A stretch of 58,132 nt of DNA from Desulfococcaceae bacterium (GCA_030145385.1 JAQYVU010000016.1:1-58132); one strand, 5' to 3'; shown: positions 35,315 to 44,447, counted from the stretch's first letter. Numbers and translations are program-made. The notes: generated by a model not told the origin, from the letters alone.

Positions 35315-36559
35315 ATGTATGACTTTCTTTTATCTGAAGCTTCAATTAAAATAAGGGATGAGGCCAGAGACCTTGTCAAATGGGTTCCTCGCCAAATGAT
35401 TATTGATATGGATGACGACAAGATACAATTCCCCAAAGAATTTCTCCAGGAAGCGGGTCGGCGAAATTTACTGGGGTGCCGGTACCCCAAAAAGTGGGGC
35501 GGCAGAGGCCTGGACTGGGTAACAACAGCAACGGTTATGGAAGAAATCGGCACGCTCGGTTATATTTTTGCCTGCACTTTCGGTGTTGGCGCCGAACTGG
35601 TCTGTGATGCGATCATTTTACACGGTACGGATGATCAGAAGGAAAGATATGTAAAACCATTGCTAAAGGGTGAAATATTTGCTGCCGAATGCCTGACTGA
35701 ACCCCGGGGCGGTTCTGATTTTTTTGGAACCACCACAACGGCAGAAGACAAAGGTGACCATTTTCTTGTTAACGGGCAAAAAAGATTTATTGTTGGGGCC
35801 GAAGGCGCTGATTATTTTCTTGTATATGCGAAAACCGACCCGGACGCAGCCTCTCATAAAGCCTTATCATGTCTAATCATAGATCGGGGCCCCGGGGTTC
35901 AAACAGAATATCTGTATGGCCTGATGGGATGCCGCGGCGGCGGCGCCGGCCGGCTTGTGTTTAAGGATGTAAAAGTGCCAAAGAAAAACGTGATCGGCAA
36001 AATAAACGGCGCTTACCCGGTCTTTAAAACAATGATGATACCCGAACGCCTGGGAACAGCAGCCATGACCATCGGCAGCGCACGGCCGGCCCTTGATATT
36101 GCCACAAAATACACAACCAAAAGAAAAGCTTTTGGAACCACCATTAACAATTTTCAGGGAGTTAATTTTCAGGTGGCTGAAGCGTCGATGCTGCTTGATG
36201 CCTGTCGCTCAATCATATATACAACGGCGCGCGCGGTGGATCAAAATGCAGACCCCAATACGGTACGGAGAATGGTATCCGAATCCAAAAAATTTGTCAC
36301 GGAAGCATGCCAGAAAGTTGCTCATAATTCCATGCAGGTTATGGGCGGAATCGGTTATACCAATGTGTATCCGATTGAACGTATTGTTCGGGATCTGCGA
36401 TTGGCAACAATCTGGACAGGCAGCAATGAAGTCATGTCGATGATCATTGCCAATGAGTGGTATCGTGAACACTTCAAAAACAAACAATCCATTTCTCTTA
36501 GAAATTATGAAAATGATGCTCTTGAGGCAGATGCTCCGGATGAGAAAATTTTTGAATAA
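35315..36559 (+). CDS. Acyl-CoA dehydrogenase family protein
   Basis: 414 residues. FAD-enzyme signatures: AECLTEPRGGSDFFGT (about 120-135), FLVNGQKRFIVGAEGADYF, RLGTAAMTIGSARPALD and QVMGGIGYTNVYPIERIVRD. It should introduce a double bond into an acyl-CoA and hand electrons to ETF. The usual C-terminal active-site IYEGT motif reads IWTGSNEVM, so the classic catalytic Glu is Thr; the base may lie elsewhere, as in isovaleryl- or long-chain enzymes. AAAAGGAAAC precedes the ATG. Monocistronic; the clear hairpin at 36615-36675 lies downstream. Confidence 0.9.
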   Translation: MYDFLLSEASIKIRDEARDLVKWVPRQMIIDMDDDKIQFPKEFLQEAGRRNLLGCRYPKKWGGRGLDWVTTATVMEEIGTLGYIFACTFGVGAELVCDAIILHGTDDQKERYVKPLLKGEIFAAECLTEPRGGSDFFGTTTTAEDKGDHFLVNGQKRFIVGAEGADYFLVYAKTDPDAASHKALSCLIIDRGPGVQTEYLYGLMGCRGGGAGRLVFKDVKVPKKNVIGKINGAYPVFKTMMIPERLGTAAMTIGSARPALDIATKYTTKRKAFGTTINNFQGVNFQVAEASMLLDACRSIIYTTARAVDQNADPNTVRRMVSESKKFVTEACQKVAHNSMQVMGGIGYTNVYPIERIVRDLRLATIWTGSNEVMSMIIANEWYREHFKNKQSISLRNYENDALEADAPDEKIFE

Positions 36560-36614
36560 ATGGTGATTTTCTGATAAGAAGATCATCTTCTGCGTCTTGA
36601 TATAACACGAACTG

Positions 36615-36675
36615 AAAACTGTCTTTTGTCATGTTTAAAAAAATTTAAACATGCTTATCGATCAAAAACAGTTTT
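36615..36675. repeat. Nested inverted repeat downstream of the acyl-CoA dehydrogenase gene
   Basis: Inner stem CATGTTTAAA/TTTAAACATG (36630-36639 and 36644-36653) around an AAAA loop; outer stem AAAACTGT/ACAGTTTT (36615-36622 and 36668-36675), followed by a T run. It may be the terminator of the dehydrogenase gene and a leader for the small gene that follows. Confidence 0.6.
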
Positions 36676-36681
36676 TTAAAC

Positions 36682-36903
36682 ATGGAGGAAATAGATTTTT
36701 TGGAAAACTTAATCATTCTTGTCAAAATTATTGCCGTCTTTTCTGCCGCCATAATTCTCGGCAGCTGGTTTTCATCAGAAGTAAAAAAAAGCCGGCAAAG
36801 GAAAGAGCCTGCTTATAAGCCGTATCTGACTCCCCCGGGAATTATTATCATTATAATCATCCTGCTTTTGCCGATACTCTCCTGGTTTTTAAAACATTTG
36901 TAA
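36682..36903 (+). CDS. Small membrane protein, unknown function
   Basis: 73 residues: two hydrophobic helices (about 8-27 and 52-69, PPGIIIIIIILLLPILSWF) joined by a basic loop (SSEVKKSRQRKEPAYKPY). A GGAGGA stands just at the first ATG, so translation may instead begin at the in-frame TTG at 36700 (67 residues). A strong terminator follows the stop within 6 bp, which supports a real transcript. Family not recognised. Confidence 0.6.
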   Translation: MEEIDFLENLIILVKIIAVFSAAIILGSWFSSEVKKSRQRKEPAYKPYLTPPGIIIIIIILLLPILSWFLKHL

Positions 36904-36908
36904 AACAT

Positions 36909-36942
36909 ATGATCCGGTTGACAAAAACCGGATCATTTTTTC
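36909..36942 (+). terminator. Intrinsic terminator
   Basis: Perfect 11-bp stem ATGATCCGGTT/AACCGGATCAT, 6-nt loop and six T. It directly follows the small membrane protein gene. Confidence 0.9.
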
Positions 36943-37770
36943 TCGCTGAATACCGGCAACAAATTTTTTTGTTCACAATAGAGACAACAATCATTTTTAG
37001 GAAACTGGTTGAACAAACAAAAATGAAGCTTTCATTGCCTGTATTTTCTCAAAATGCTTTTCGTTTTATTTAATCCGCTTCCTGTCCCGCCGCAACCATG
37101 CCGCCTTGGAATCAGACTATTATTTTTTAATCAGAAAAAAGAACTCCGTTTAAAAATAATTTTCTCTCGATTTTCTTAAAAAAAACAACAAAAACCCGCC
37201 CAGAGCCTCATATTTCAACGATATCCCAAAACCTATACCATAACATTCAGCCACGCTCATTCGGCTCGCAGCGAGCCATTCGCGGGGCCATTTTCCAGGC
37301 CAAATCCATCTTTTTTACACCCGTCAGGAAATTTTCTCAATGGATAAAACTCATCCTCCAGACAAACCAACAAGAAAAGAAGCGTCTACTTTAAAATTGA
37401 CGAAAAAATGTTTTAAAACACAAAAGACGGGAAATCTCATTTTTCATGAAAAAAAACCAAATTAACGGCCTGCAGAAATATGTGAAAAATCAAACCTGTT
37501 TTTTATTATCGGTAGAGTAACGCTCGTAAATATTTTTACACTGATTATATAGAGGCGTTGAAGGAAGGAACGCTAATAGATCAACTTGAAGCAGAAATAA
37601 AATCTGTAAAAAAAAATGGCGGCCGGCCATTTGATCTGACAGAAACGTTGTCCTTTGACATCTGGACCAGGATCTGTCAGATCAAACATAAACTATTTCA
37701 ACCTAAACCAATTGGGTTTAACCGGAAAGTCAGAATTTCTTGAGATAAAATCAAAAACCATAAATGAGGA
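36943..37770. other. Intergenic region without a convincing gene
   Basis: About 830 bp. It contains a perfect palindrome GGCTCGC-A-GCGAGCC at 37263-37277 and two short open frames with little support: 37340-37465 (41 residues, Lys-rich, begins MDKTHPPDKPTRKEAS) and 37558-37743 (61 residues from a TTG, contains LTETLSFDIWTRICQIKH). The second has a rather protein-like composition and could be a small gene or the remnant of one. Confidence 0.4.
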
Positions 37771-38121
37771 TTATTTATTTCTCAACCCTTCTTTGATCAA
37801 TAATTCTCTGTACCAGCATGAAAAGTCAAACATCCCCTGATATTTTTCCTTTTCATTAATAATCCCGAGACAGATTTCAAATGCACCTTGGGCATAATCC
37901 GTACTGTAATCGCCGGAATCCAGGGTTTGCAGAAATTCACGAATCAACATCTGGGATGTTCTTTTGGTTTTGTCCTCACGGATATCAATGGGATCTTTAG
38001 GTTCCTGAAACGGATCCCATTTGTCAAACCCTCGCTTGAGGATCTGCTTCTGACGCCTTGGGGACATGCTGTCAAAGATCACCTGTTTCCGAAAAGCTTC
38101 TTCTTTAGACGTATCAGTCAT
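37771..38121 (-). CDS. Conserved-looking protein of unknown function
   Basis: 116 residues from the ATG at 38121, which has GGAGGAGAA immediately before it; an ATG four codons upstream would use that sequence as coding. The protein is soluble, basic at the N-terminus (EEAFRKQVIFDSMSPRRQKQ), with DKWDPFQEPKDPIDIREDK and ends in helices. It overlaps the end of the YkgJ-type gene by 8 bp, so the two are translationally coupled and likely functionally linked. Family not recognised. Confidence 0.75.
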   Translation of the reverse strand: MTDTSKEEAFRKQVIFDSMSPRRQKQILKRGFDKWDPFQEPKDPIDIREDKTKRTSQMLIREFLQTLDSGDYSTDYAQGAFEICLGIINEKEKYQGMFDFSCWYRELLIKEGLRNK

Positions 38122-38809
38122 TTTCTCCTCCATTTTGCTTGCTTTCTTCTATACTTTTTTCAGAGGATATCCCCATGTATTCATCGTTATAGTCGGTAAT
38201 CAGCGCCATGGACAAGGGGACCAGGATTTCCGCCATTTCAATGTGTTTTGACCGGATTGACTGAACCAGTTTTGAGGATATTGCCAACAGTTGATCATGA
38301 ATCAAATCATGATTTAATGTCGGATAGCTTTCCCCGGCCTTAAACCCGGACAAACCGCACGTCCGTCCCTTTCCGCCGATGGCTTGCGGAATACCGTAAA
38401 CCCGGCACGCGATAGGCCGAAACGCATACATTTCACATTCGTTTTCATCTCTTAGCAGCGGGCACCGAATTCGCTTCTGACCGACTTCTTCGACAACGGC
38501 TTCTTCCTCTTTGCCGCTCTTTGTGGATCGGAATGCCTCTTTTTTGATTTTGTATATCTGCCGATCTGCCTTGTTGGATTTCTCAATCAGATCGTTTTTT
38601 TCTTTTCCGTCAAACTTTTCATTAAAACGATAATTCATATATAGCGCTTCAATCAAAGTAAGGTCAAACAACGCATGACAGCAATCTGCACACCCTTGTT
38701 TGCATTTCACTTCATTCGGATACTTGCTTTTAACCTGTGCAAAGACACCTTCGGCTTTCAAAACCAGTGCTTCATATTGTTTAAAATATGGCATTAAATC
38801 AATTTTCAT
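38114..38809 (-). CDS. YkgJ family cysteine-cluster protein (zinc/iron chelating)
   Basis: 231 residues. The family signature starts with CKQGCADCC (about 36-44) and continues with CPLLRDENECEMYAFRPIACRVYG, which together give the eight-cysteine cluster of PF03692. These proteins probably bind a metal or an Fe-S cluster; a definite activity is not known for most. The C-terminal tail is acidic. Located downstream of mnmE with parS between, and coupled to the 116-residue unknown. Confidence 0.85.
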   Translation of the reverse strand: MKIDLMPYFKQYEALVLKAEGVFAQVKSKYPNEVKCKQGCADCCHALFDLTLIEALYMNYRFNEKFDGKEKNDLIEKSNKADRQIYKIKKEAFRSTKSGKEEEAVVEEVGQKRIRCPLLRDENECEMYAFRPIACRVYGIPQAIGGKGRTCGLSGFKAGESYPTLNHDLIHDQLLAISSKLVQSIRSKHIEMAEILVPLSMALITDYNDEYMGISSEKSIEESKQNGGEND

Positions 38810-38913
38810 ATATTAAGATCTCCCATTCATTCGGCACAATGATATCATGCCATGAAATTTAAATTTTAAGTCAACGGCACAAAACAGTTATTTCTTTCTT
38901 GTAGTTTTTAAAA

Positions 38914-38929
38914 TGTTTCACGTGAAACA
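38914..38929. promoter_or_regulatory. parS centromere site for ParB
   Basis: TGTTTCACGTGAAACA, a perfect 16-bp match to the bacterial parS consensus (18-bp palindrome with the flanking A/T, 38913-38930). It lies between mnmE and the YkgJ-type gene. parS sites cluster near the replication origin and mnmE/rpmH genes usually do too, so the window is probably origin-proximal. parA/parB are not in the window. Confidence 0.92.
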
Positions 38930-38944
38930 TCCTGATTATCCAAT

Positions 38945-40369
38945 TTATTTCCCGATGCAAAATCGGCTGAAAATATTATCAAGAATATCCGGCTTAAAAA
39001 TTTCTCCTGTAATTTCAGACAATGCATCCAGCGAGGCCTTCAAATCAATCGAAACCAGTTCAAACGGCATCAATCGGTCAAGTCCCTCCCTGGCTGTTTC
39101 CAACGAAAGCAGAGCCGTTTCCAGCGAAAATTTATGCCGCAAATTAGGAACGACTTTATCTTCAACGTTCAAGTTTGAATTTAATGCGGTTTCAGCGATA
39201 AGCGCCTTTAATTCTGCAATTCCCCGGTTGTAAAGAGCGGATATCCGGATGACTTCATTTTTTCCTGCCTGCTGCCACTGGCGGGGAAGATCAAACCGTA
39301 TCTGATCTTCCGGCAAATCAATTTTATTGATTACAATGATCACTTTTTTGTGACGAATCTTTTTAAAAAGATCAAGACTACTTGCCGACAAAGATTTGCC
39401 GGCATCCACCGTGTACAGAAGAATATCTGCTCCGGAAACATAATCCCACGCTTTCTCAATTCCAATCTGCTCAACAGGGTCCGGATTTTCATGCATGCCG
39501 GCTGTATCTGTCAGCACAATCGGAATGCCGTTCACAATAAAGACGTCTTCGATAAAATCCCGCGTAGTTCCGGGAATGTCAGTGACAATCGAACGTTCTT
39601 TGTCGACCAGTCGGTTCATCAGGCTTGACTTGCCCACATTGGGAGCGCCGACAATTACAATTTTAAGACCCTCTCTCAAGAAATTCTGATCATCGCTGCG
39701 GGCAATGAGCTTACTTATTTTAATCATCAACTCTTCATCTATCCGTGCTATCAAGGACTTTACATCAATATCACCGCCGACCTCGTCCGGGAAATCAATG
39801 GCGGCTTCGACATAAGTCAAAATATCCAGCAAAGTAGCGCGAAGCGATTGTATGACAAGATTCAACTCACCGGAAATTTGGGCCATGGCCATATCGATGG
39901 CTTTTTCAGACCGGGCATTGATTATATCGACCACCGCCTCAGCCTGTGTCAGATCAATGCGACCGTTTAAAAATGCGCGACGCGTGAACTCTCCGGGTTC
40001 CGCAAGCCGGACCCCTTTTTTGATCAATGATCCTAAAATTGCTTTTAAAACAACAGGGCCGGCATGGGATTGTATTTCAACGACATCCTCGCCGGTGTAG
40101 GAGCAGGGGGCTTGCATAACGACAAACAGGGCCTCGTCAATGATGCGCTCCGAGAAACCATCAATAACATTGCCGTAATATAGATAACGGGATTGAGGAG
40201 AAAAGGGTGCGGGCCGGTGGTCTGAATCACGGTTCGCATTGTTTGAAGATGCTATTGGCCTGAAAACAGACAGGCCAATAGCAATTGATTCCGGTCCTGA
40301 TATTTTAATAATACCAATTCCGCCGTGCCCGGGTGGCGTCGCGATTGCTGCAATTGTTGAAACTTCCAT
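38945..40369 (-). CDS. mnmE: MnmE, tRNA uridine-5-carboxymethylaminomethyl modification GTPase
   Basis: 474 residues. The N-terminal tetrahydrofolate-binding domain begins IAAIATPPGHGGIGIIKISG. The G domain has GAPNVGKSSLMNRL (G1), IPGTTRD (G2), DTAGMHEN (G3) and VINKIDLP (G4). The protein ends FCIGK, the conserved MnmE C-terminus with its catalytic cysteine. With MnmG it modifies U34 of several tRNAs. mnmG usually follows mnmE; here it does not. An insertion (VFRPIASSNNANRDSDHRP) follows the first domain strand. Confidence 0.97.
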   Translation of the reverse strand: MEVSTIAAIATPPGHGGIGIIKISGPESIAIGLSVFRPIASSNNANRDSDHRPAPFSPQSRYLYYGNVIDGFSERIIDEALFVVMQAPCSYTGEDVVEIQSHAGPVVLKAILGSLIKKGVRLAEPGEFTRRAFLNGRIDLTQAEAVVDIINARSEKAIDMAMAQISGELNLVIQSLRATLLDILTYVEAAIDFPDEVGGDIDVKSLIARIDEELMIKISKLIARSDDQNFLREGLKIVIVGAPNVGKSSLMNRLVDKERSIVTDIPGTTRDFIEDVFIVNGIPIVLTDTAGMHENPDPVEQIGIEKAWDYVSGADILLYTVDAGKSLSASSLDLFKKIRHKKVIIVINKIDLPEDQIRFDLPRQWQQAGKNEVIRISALYNRGIAELKALIAETALNSNLNVEDKVVPNLRHKFSLETALLSLETAREGLDRLMPFELVSIDLKASLDALSEITGEIFKPDILDNIFSRFCIGK

Positions 40370-40424
40370 AACTTGTTAATCGCTGTTATTGAGAGCACAA
40401 AGCGCAAAAAAAATCAAATAAAGC

Positions 40425-41405
40425 TCACTTCTTTGGTTGGGGGTTATCTGTCTTTTTTTGCGTCTTCTTTTTGGGAAAAATTATCAGCTTTCTGTAATAA
40501 CCATCCCCGACACTCTGGGTCCGCACCGATCGGTTTCTTTTTAACGCGACATGAACAATACGCCGATCATGGGCGTTCATCCGTGTCATGGTTGATGGCT
40601 TTCCGGTTTTAACGGCTTTACTGGCCAATCGTGAGGCAAGGTCTTTTAACTCAGATTTACGAGATTCAACATATCCTTCAACATCGAAGATTACCCGATT
40701 ACCTTTTCCGCATTGCTTATTAACAACCTTGTCCACCAGATATTGAATAGCCTCGAGCGTCTGACCTCTTTTTCCAATCAGTATCCCCGGTTCACCGACC
40801 TTGACATTGATCCAGCATTGATCCGATTCGGTGTTAACAGACAGCTCAGCGTCAATAGCCATGGTCTTGAAAATTTCCCGGGCCAATTCCTGGGCAACGG
40901 CAATGGCAGCATCATTATTTTTGGTTTGAGGCTCTTCAGTTGACGGCAGCGACGTTTCACCGCTTTTAACTTTTTCCGTTTTCTCTGCCTTGTTCGTTTT
41001 CTCTAATTTCGCTGGCTTTTCTTTTTTTTCCGGTTTTTCTTTTTTCCCGGGATTTTTGGCCTTCTTTGGTTTTTCCAATACCGGTGCAGGTTTTTTTACT
41101 TCTCCGAACGCTTCATCAACTAAGGCACTGACAGTATCCTTTTCAGACTGAATTATATCAGAGTTCAGAGCGTTGCTTCCATGACCGGCAATGGCAGATG
41201 CATCAGAAACTGATTTGTCCGTTGGTAAATCAGGAACAAATACACGAATTAAGGCCTTTTTGGTCCCCACCAATCCGAAAATACCACTGGAACCATGAGA
41301 AATGATATCATACTTTAATTTATCACGCGTAACTTTGAGATCAGCGCATGCTTTTTGAACAGCTTTCTCAACATTTTTTTCTTCAAAGTCTAAAAAAGAC
41401 TTCAT
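40425..41405 (-). CDS. jag: Jag/KhpB-type RNA-binding protein (Jag-N, KH, R3H)
   Basis: 326 residues. N-terminal Jag domain (about 1-55, EEKNVEKAVQKACADLKV ... GSSGIFGLVGTKKA), a long Lys/Glu/Pro low-complexity linker (about 110-165, repeated KPKKAKNPGKKEKPEKKEK units), a KH domain with GKRGQTLEAIQYLVDKV (GxxG variant) and an R3H domain with RMNAHDRRIVHVALK. It binds RNA and is linked to envelope and division control. Its position directly after yidC is conserved. GGAGGATTTAC precedes the ATG. Confidence 0.94.
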   Translation of the reverse strand: MKSFLDFEEKNVEKAVQKACADLKVTRDKLKYDIISHGSSGIFGLVGTKKALIRVFVPDLPTDKSVSDASAIAGHGSNALNSDIIQSEKDTVSALVDEAFGEVKKPAPVLEKPKKAKNPGKKEKPEKKEKPAKLEKTNKAEKTEKVKSGETSLPSTEEPQTKNNDAAIAVAQELAREIFKTMAIDAELSVNTESDQCWINVKVGEPGILIGKRGQTLEAIQYLVDKVVNKQCGKGNRVIFDVEGYVESRKSELKDLASRLASKAVKTGKPSTMTRMNAHDRRIVHVALKRNRSVRTQSVGDGYYRKLIIFPKKKTQKKTDNPQPKK

Positions 41406-41419
41406 GTAAATCCTCCGTA

Positions 41420-43081
41420 CTAAACAGTTTTCTTTGTAATATAATACTGTTGCGAGATTGACAGAACGTTATTTACAAGCCAGTAAAGAACAAGACCTGC
41501 CGGAAAATTAACAAAAATGAAAGTAAAAATCAGCGGCATCATCATCATAAATTTCGCCTGGGCGGGATCTCCCGGCGGCGGGGATAATTTCTGCTGTAAA
41601 AACATCGTCGCCCCCATGATAATTGTTAAAACCGGAATGCCGTAGGGTGGTGTCATCAAAGGAACCGCAAAGTTGAATGAAAAAAGACGGTCCGGCGCTG
41701 ACAGATCATTAATCCACCACAGGAAAGGGGCATGCCTCAGCTCGATCGACCCGTACAGCATGCGATAAAACGCAAAGAATACAGGTATTTGCACAACCAT
41801 CGGAAGACAGCCGCTCATGGGATTAACCTTATATGTCTTATACAGGCCCATGACTTCTTCATTCATTTTCTTTTTATCGTCTTTATATTTCTCTCTTATT
41901 TCCGTCATCAAAGGCTGAAGCCGTTTCATTTCCGCCATGGATTTATAACTTTTGGTTCCCAGCGGCCAGAAAATAATTTTAAAAAGAATGGTCAGCAAAA
42001 TAATCGCAATACCGTAATTGGGTATAAAGCGGTCATGGATGGTATTCATCAGCCACAGACAGGGTTTTGCGATGATATCAAAAAACCCGAAATTAATCGC
42101 TTTGTCCAAATTGGAGCCAATCGCTTTTAAAACGGATATTTGCTTGGGCCCCATATAAAGCGAGTACTCAAACTGCTGACTGGCGCCTGGCTGAAGCGTT
42201 TTTGCCTGTTGAACATAGGTAATTTCAACAAGATTTTCTTCCGTATTGAAATTCAGGCGGACAATGGAGGAAGAAGGTATTTCCGGAATGATCGTGCTCA
42301 TGAAATACTGTTCACTCAGTCCCGCCCAGTCGATATTTCCCGCCATCGAATTTTTTTCATCCAGATCTTTTACTTCGATTTCTTCCAGCTTGTTGTCAAC
42401 AAAAGCAAAAGGACCTTCAAAGGAAAAACGCCCTTTGCCTTCCGGCCCGGAATTGACCAGAGAAACAGTCAAATCCTCTTCAAATGGAAGGGATGAGGTG
42501 TTTGTCAAAAGGACATCCATATTGATTTTATAGGTTTCCGGATCAAAGGAAAACCGTTTTTCAACCAGTACACCTTCAGATGACTGCCAGAAAAAAGAAA
42601 TGGATTTAGAGGCGTCGCTTACCTCCAGAGTGTCTCCTGAAAAATCCGTTGTAAAGACAGCGTCTGATATTTTCGGCAAGGCTTTATTTGTGAAACTTAA
42701 AAGAGCGGTTCCCGCATTATTGTTTTCAGATATCAGCTCTTTATTCGCCGAATCTTCGTCCATTGATTCCCTGTAGTCATGAAGAACAAAACTGACAATC
42801 GCAGCCCCTTTTTCTGAAATTTTTGCAGAATAAAGCGGGGTATTAATAATAAGTGAATTAAAAAAAGTGCCAGGCGTTGCAACCCTTTCCAGACGGTCCT
42901 CCATCGATTTTTCGTCCGGTAAAACAACGTCTTCTTTCAATCCTCTGCTTTCTGTTGATTCAACTATTTCTTCCGGGGCCACAGTCGGTTTTACTTCCTG
43001 TTTTCCAACAAAAAGAAACTCCCAGGCCACAAACACCAGAAAAGAAAGCACTATTGCCAAAAACAAACGGCCTTGTTCCAT
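41420..43081 (-). CDS. yidC: YidC membrane protein insertase
   Basis: 553 residues from the ATG at 43081, with AGGAG six bases before it (a TTG two codons upstream overlaps that ribosome site and is less likely). An N-terminal signal anchor is followed by a large periplasmic beta-domain (about 60-340) and the five-helix insertase core: YGIAIILLTILFKIIFWPLG, the cytoplasmic coiled hairpin (EMKRLQPLMTEIREKYKDD), MSGCLPMVVQIPVFFAFYRM and FPAGLVLYWLVNNVLSISQQ. It inserts and folds inner-membrane proteins. Gram-negative form; jag follows 14 bp later. Confidence 0.97.
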   Translation of the reverse strand: MEQGRLFLAIVLSFLVFVAWEFLFVGKQEVKPTVAPEEIVESTESRGLKEDVVLPDEKSMEDRLERVATPGTFFNSLIINTPLYSAKISEKGAAIVSFVLHDYRESMDEDSANKELISENNNAGTALLSFTNKALPKISDAVFTTDFSGDTLEVSDASKSISFFWQSSEGVLVEKRFSFDPETYKINMDVLLTNTSSLPFEEDLTVSLVNSGPEGKGRFSFEGPFAFVDNKLEEIEVKDLDEKNSMAGNIDWAGLSEQYFMSTIIPEIPSSSIVRLNFNTEENLVEITYVQQAKTLQPGASQQFEYSLYMGPKQISVLKAIGSNLDKAINFGFFDIIAKPCLWLMNTIHDRFIPNYGIAIILLTILFKIIFWPLGTKSYKSMAEMKRLQPLMTEIREKYKDDKKKMNEEVMGLYKTYKVNPMSGCLPMVVQIPVFFAFYRMLYGSIELRHAPFLWWINDLSAPDRLFSFNFAVPLMTPPYGIPVLTIIMGATMFLQQKLSPPPGDPAQAKFMMMMPLIFTFIFVNFPAGLVLYWLVNNVLSISQQYYITKKTV

Positions 43082-43271
43082 ATTCAACTCCTGAATATTA
43101 TATAATTAATTGAATTAAATTCAATTAGGCCAAGCCTATCAATCTCGGTTAATATCAAACATTTCATAAACAAAAGAATCACATTGCATTTAATGAATAT
43201 TCAGCAGGACTGGCATATGGAAGGTGTATGATGTTACGTTGAAAAATTATCCGGGCTTGATTCTTGTATTT

Positions 43272-43302
43272 ATCGTATCAAAAGAAACCTTCATTGTGTC
43301 AA
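43272..43302 (-). promoter_or_regulatory. Possible internal promoter for yidC
   Basis: TTGACA (43302-43297) and TACGAT (43277-43272) with a long 19-bp spacer, inside the unusually wide gap between yidD and yidC. The leader then holds a 19-bp AT-rich palindrome (43108-43126) and a TAGGC/GCCTA hairpin next to it. Confidence 0.4.
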
Positions 43303-43384
43303 CAGATCTTGCATAAGAAACATTCCATCTCAAGGCCGAACAAACAATTCATCAGGAGAGGAGACAATGTCATCTGTAAAACCG

Positions 43385-43585
43385 CTATGGAACCGGATCG
43401 ATGCCGCCGGGATTAAATGGATGGCATCTTAATATTCGCTTTGCTGCCAAATATCCGCCTTTGAATGCACCATGCTTAGAAATCGCTTCAACAGCGTATT
43501 CAGAGCATGACGGGTAAAAGCGGCAAGCCGGCCCGATAACAGGCGACAAAATAAGCTGATACGCTTTTATTGCAAATATCAACAA
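43385..43585 (-). CDS. yidD: YidD membrane protein insertion efficiency factor
   Basis: 66 residues, the full DUF37/YidD domain: [51 protein letters not shown], then [10 protein letters not shown]. The three conserved cysteines are present. Peripheral inner-membrane protein that helps YidC-dependent insertion. It starts 4 bp after rnpA. It is followed by a 303-bp gap before yidC, whereas the two are usually adjacent. Confidence 0.95.
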   Translation of the reverse strand: MLIFAIKAYQLILSPVIGPACRFYPSCSEYAVEAISKHGAFKGGYLAAKRILRCHPFNPGGIDPVP

Positions 43586-43589
43586 ATAC

Positions 43590-43949
43590 TTAATCTTGCC
43601 GCCCCCCCAATTTATCGAATATTTTCTCCAGCGACATGAATACCTGATGCGAAGTCAGTCCAGCGGCAGTCTTCTTTGCGATAACGTTTATGTCCCAACA
43701 TCCTTGAATGCATGACTTATTCATACGAAACCACTCGCGAACCAATCGCTTCATCCGGTTTCTGACAACTGCGTTCCCGACCCGCTTAGATACGGTTATA
43801 CCCAAACGCGAACATTGGAACTCGCCCGGCAAGAAAACAACAATAAGATAATGATCCTGTAATTTTTTACCGTATTTAGAAAGCTTAACAAACTCATACC
43901 GGTTCAGGATCTTATGCGTTTTTTTTAAACCAAAGTTATTCAACACCAA
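43590..43949 (-). CDS. rnpA: Ribonuclease P protein component
   Basis: 119 residues. Family motifs: [16 protein letters not shown] at the N-terminus, [27 protein letters not shown] (RNR motif) and [13 protein letters not shown]. It is the protein cofactor of the RNase P ribozyme that trims tRNA 5' ends. The start is uncertain: TTG, GTG and TTG follow each other (43949-43941) without a strong ribosome site. Located 192 bp after rpmH, a wider spacing than usual. Confidence 0.95.
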   Translation of the reverse strand: MVLNNFGLKKTHKILNRYEFVKLSKYGKKLQDHYLIVVFLPGEFQCSRLGITVSKRVGNAVVRNRMKRLVREWFRMNKSCIQGCWDINVIAKKTAAGLTSHQVFMSLEKIFDKLGGRQD

Positions 43950-44141
43950 TCCATATTATTAAGAATCAAATTTTTTCTCATTCTGGGATTTGAAGAATAT
44001 GAATTGATCCGGAAAGTCCAAATGGCAGTTGCTTAACCGTCATCACTGTAATTAAAATTTAGGTGGAGACAAATCGATCAGATCTGCTAATTTTTACCAA
44101 TTAAATGCTGTTTATCTTATTTTCATTAAAAACACCGCGCG

Positions 44142-44276
44142 CTAAACCACTAAACTTTTTCTTCCTTTGGCTCTGCGTCTGTTCATAATCCGCCTACCTG
44201 CCTTTGTAGACATTCTTTTTAAAAAACCATGTGTTCTGGCCCGTTTCACTCTGCTTGGCTGATATGTTCTTTTCAT
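44142..44276 (-). CDS. rpmH: Ribosomal protein L34
   Basis: 44 residues, full-length L34: [18 protein letters not shown], then [20 protein letters not shown] and RKSLVV. AAGGA lies nine bases before the ATG. First gene of the rpmH-rnpA-yidD-yidC-jag-mnmE cluster. dnaA, often divergent from rpmH, is not here; rng is the next upstream gene on the same strand. Confidence 0.98.
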   Translation of the reverse strand: MKRTYQPSRVKRARTHGFLKRMSTKAGRRIMNRRRAKGRKSLVV

Positions 44277-44447
44277 ATCCCTACGTCCTTATTTTCTTTA
44301 TCATTAATCTTTATACACTGCCACCCGAATCAAAAAAACTGATTTTCACTGGCCGCATTGTTTGTTTTAATAAAATATTAAATCGAATCCATTCATCAAT
44401 TGAGAAGATTTCATCAAATCAAAAAATTGATTATAAACCAATCGAAA

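Noticed and set aside
41732-42130. 132-codon plus-strand frame opposite yidC
   Set aside because: Antisense to the well-supported yidC core; no independent signals.
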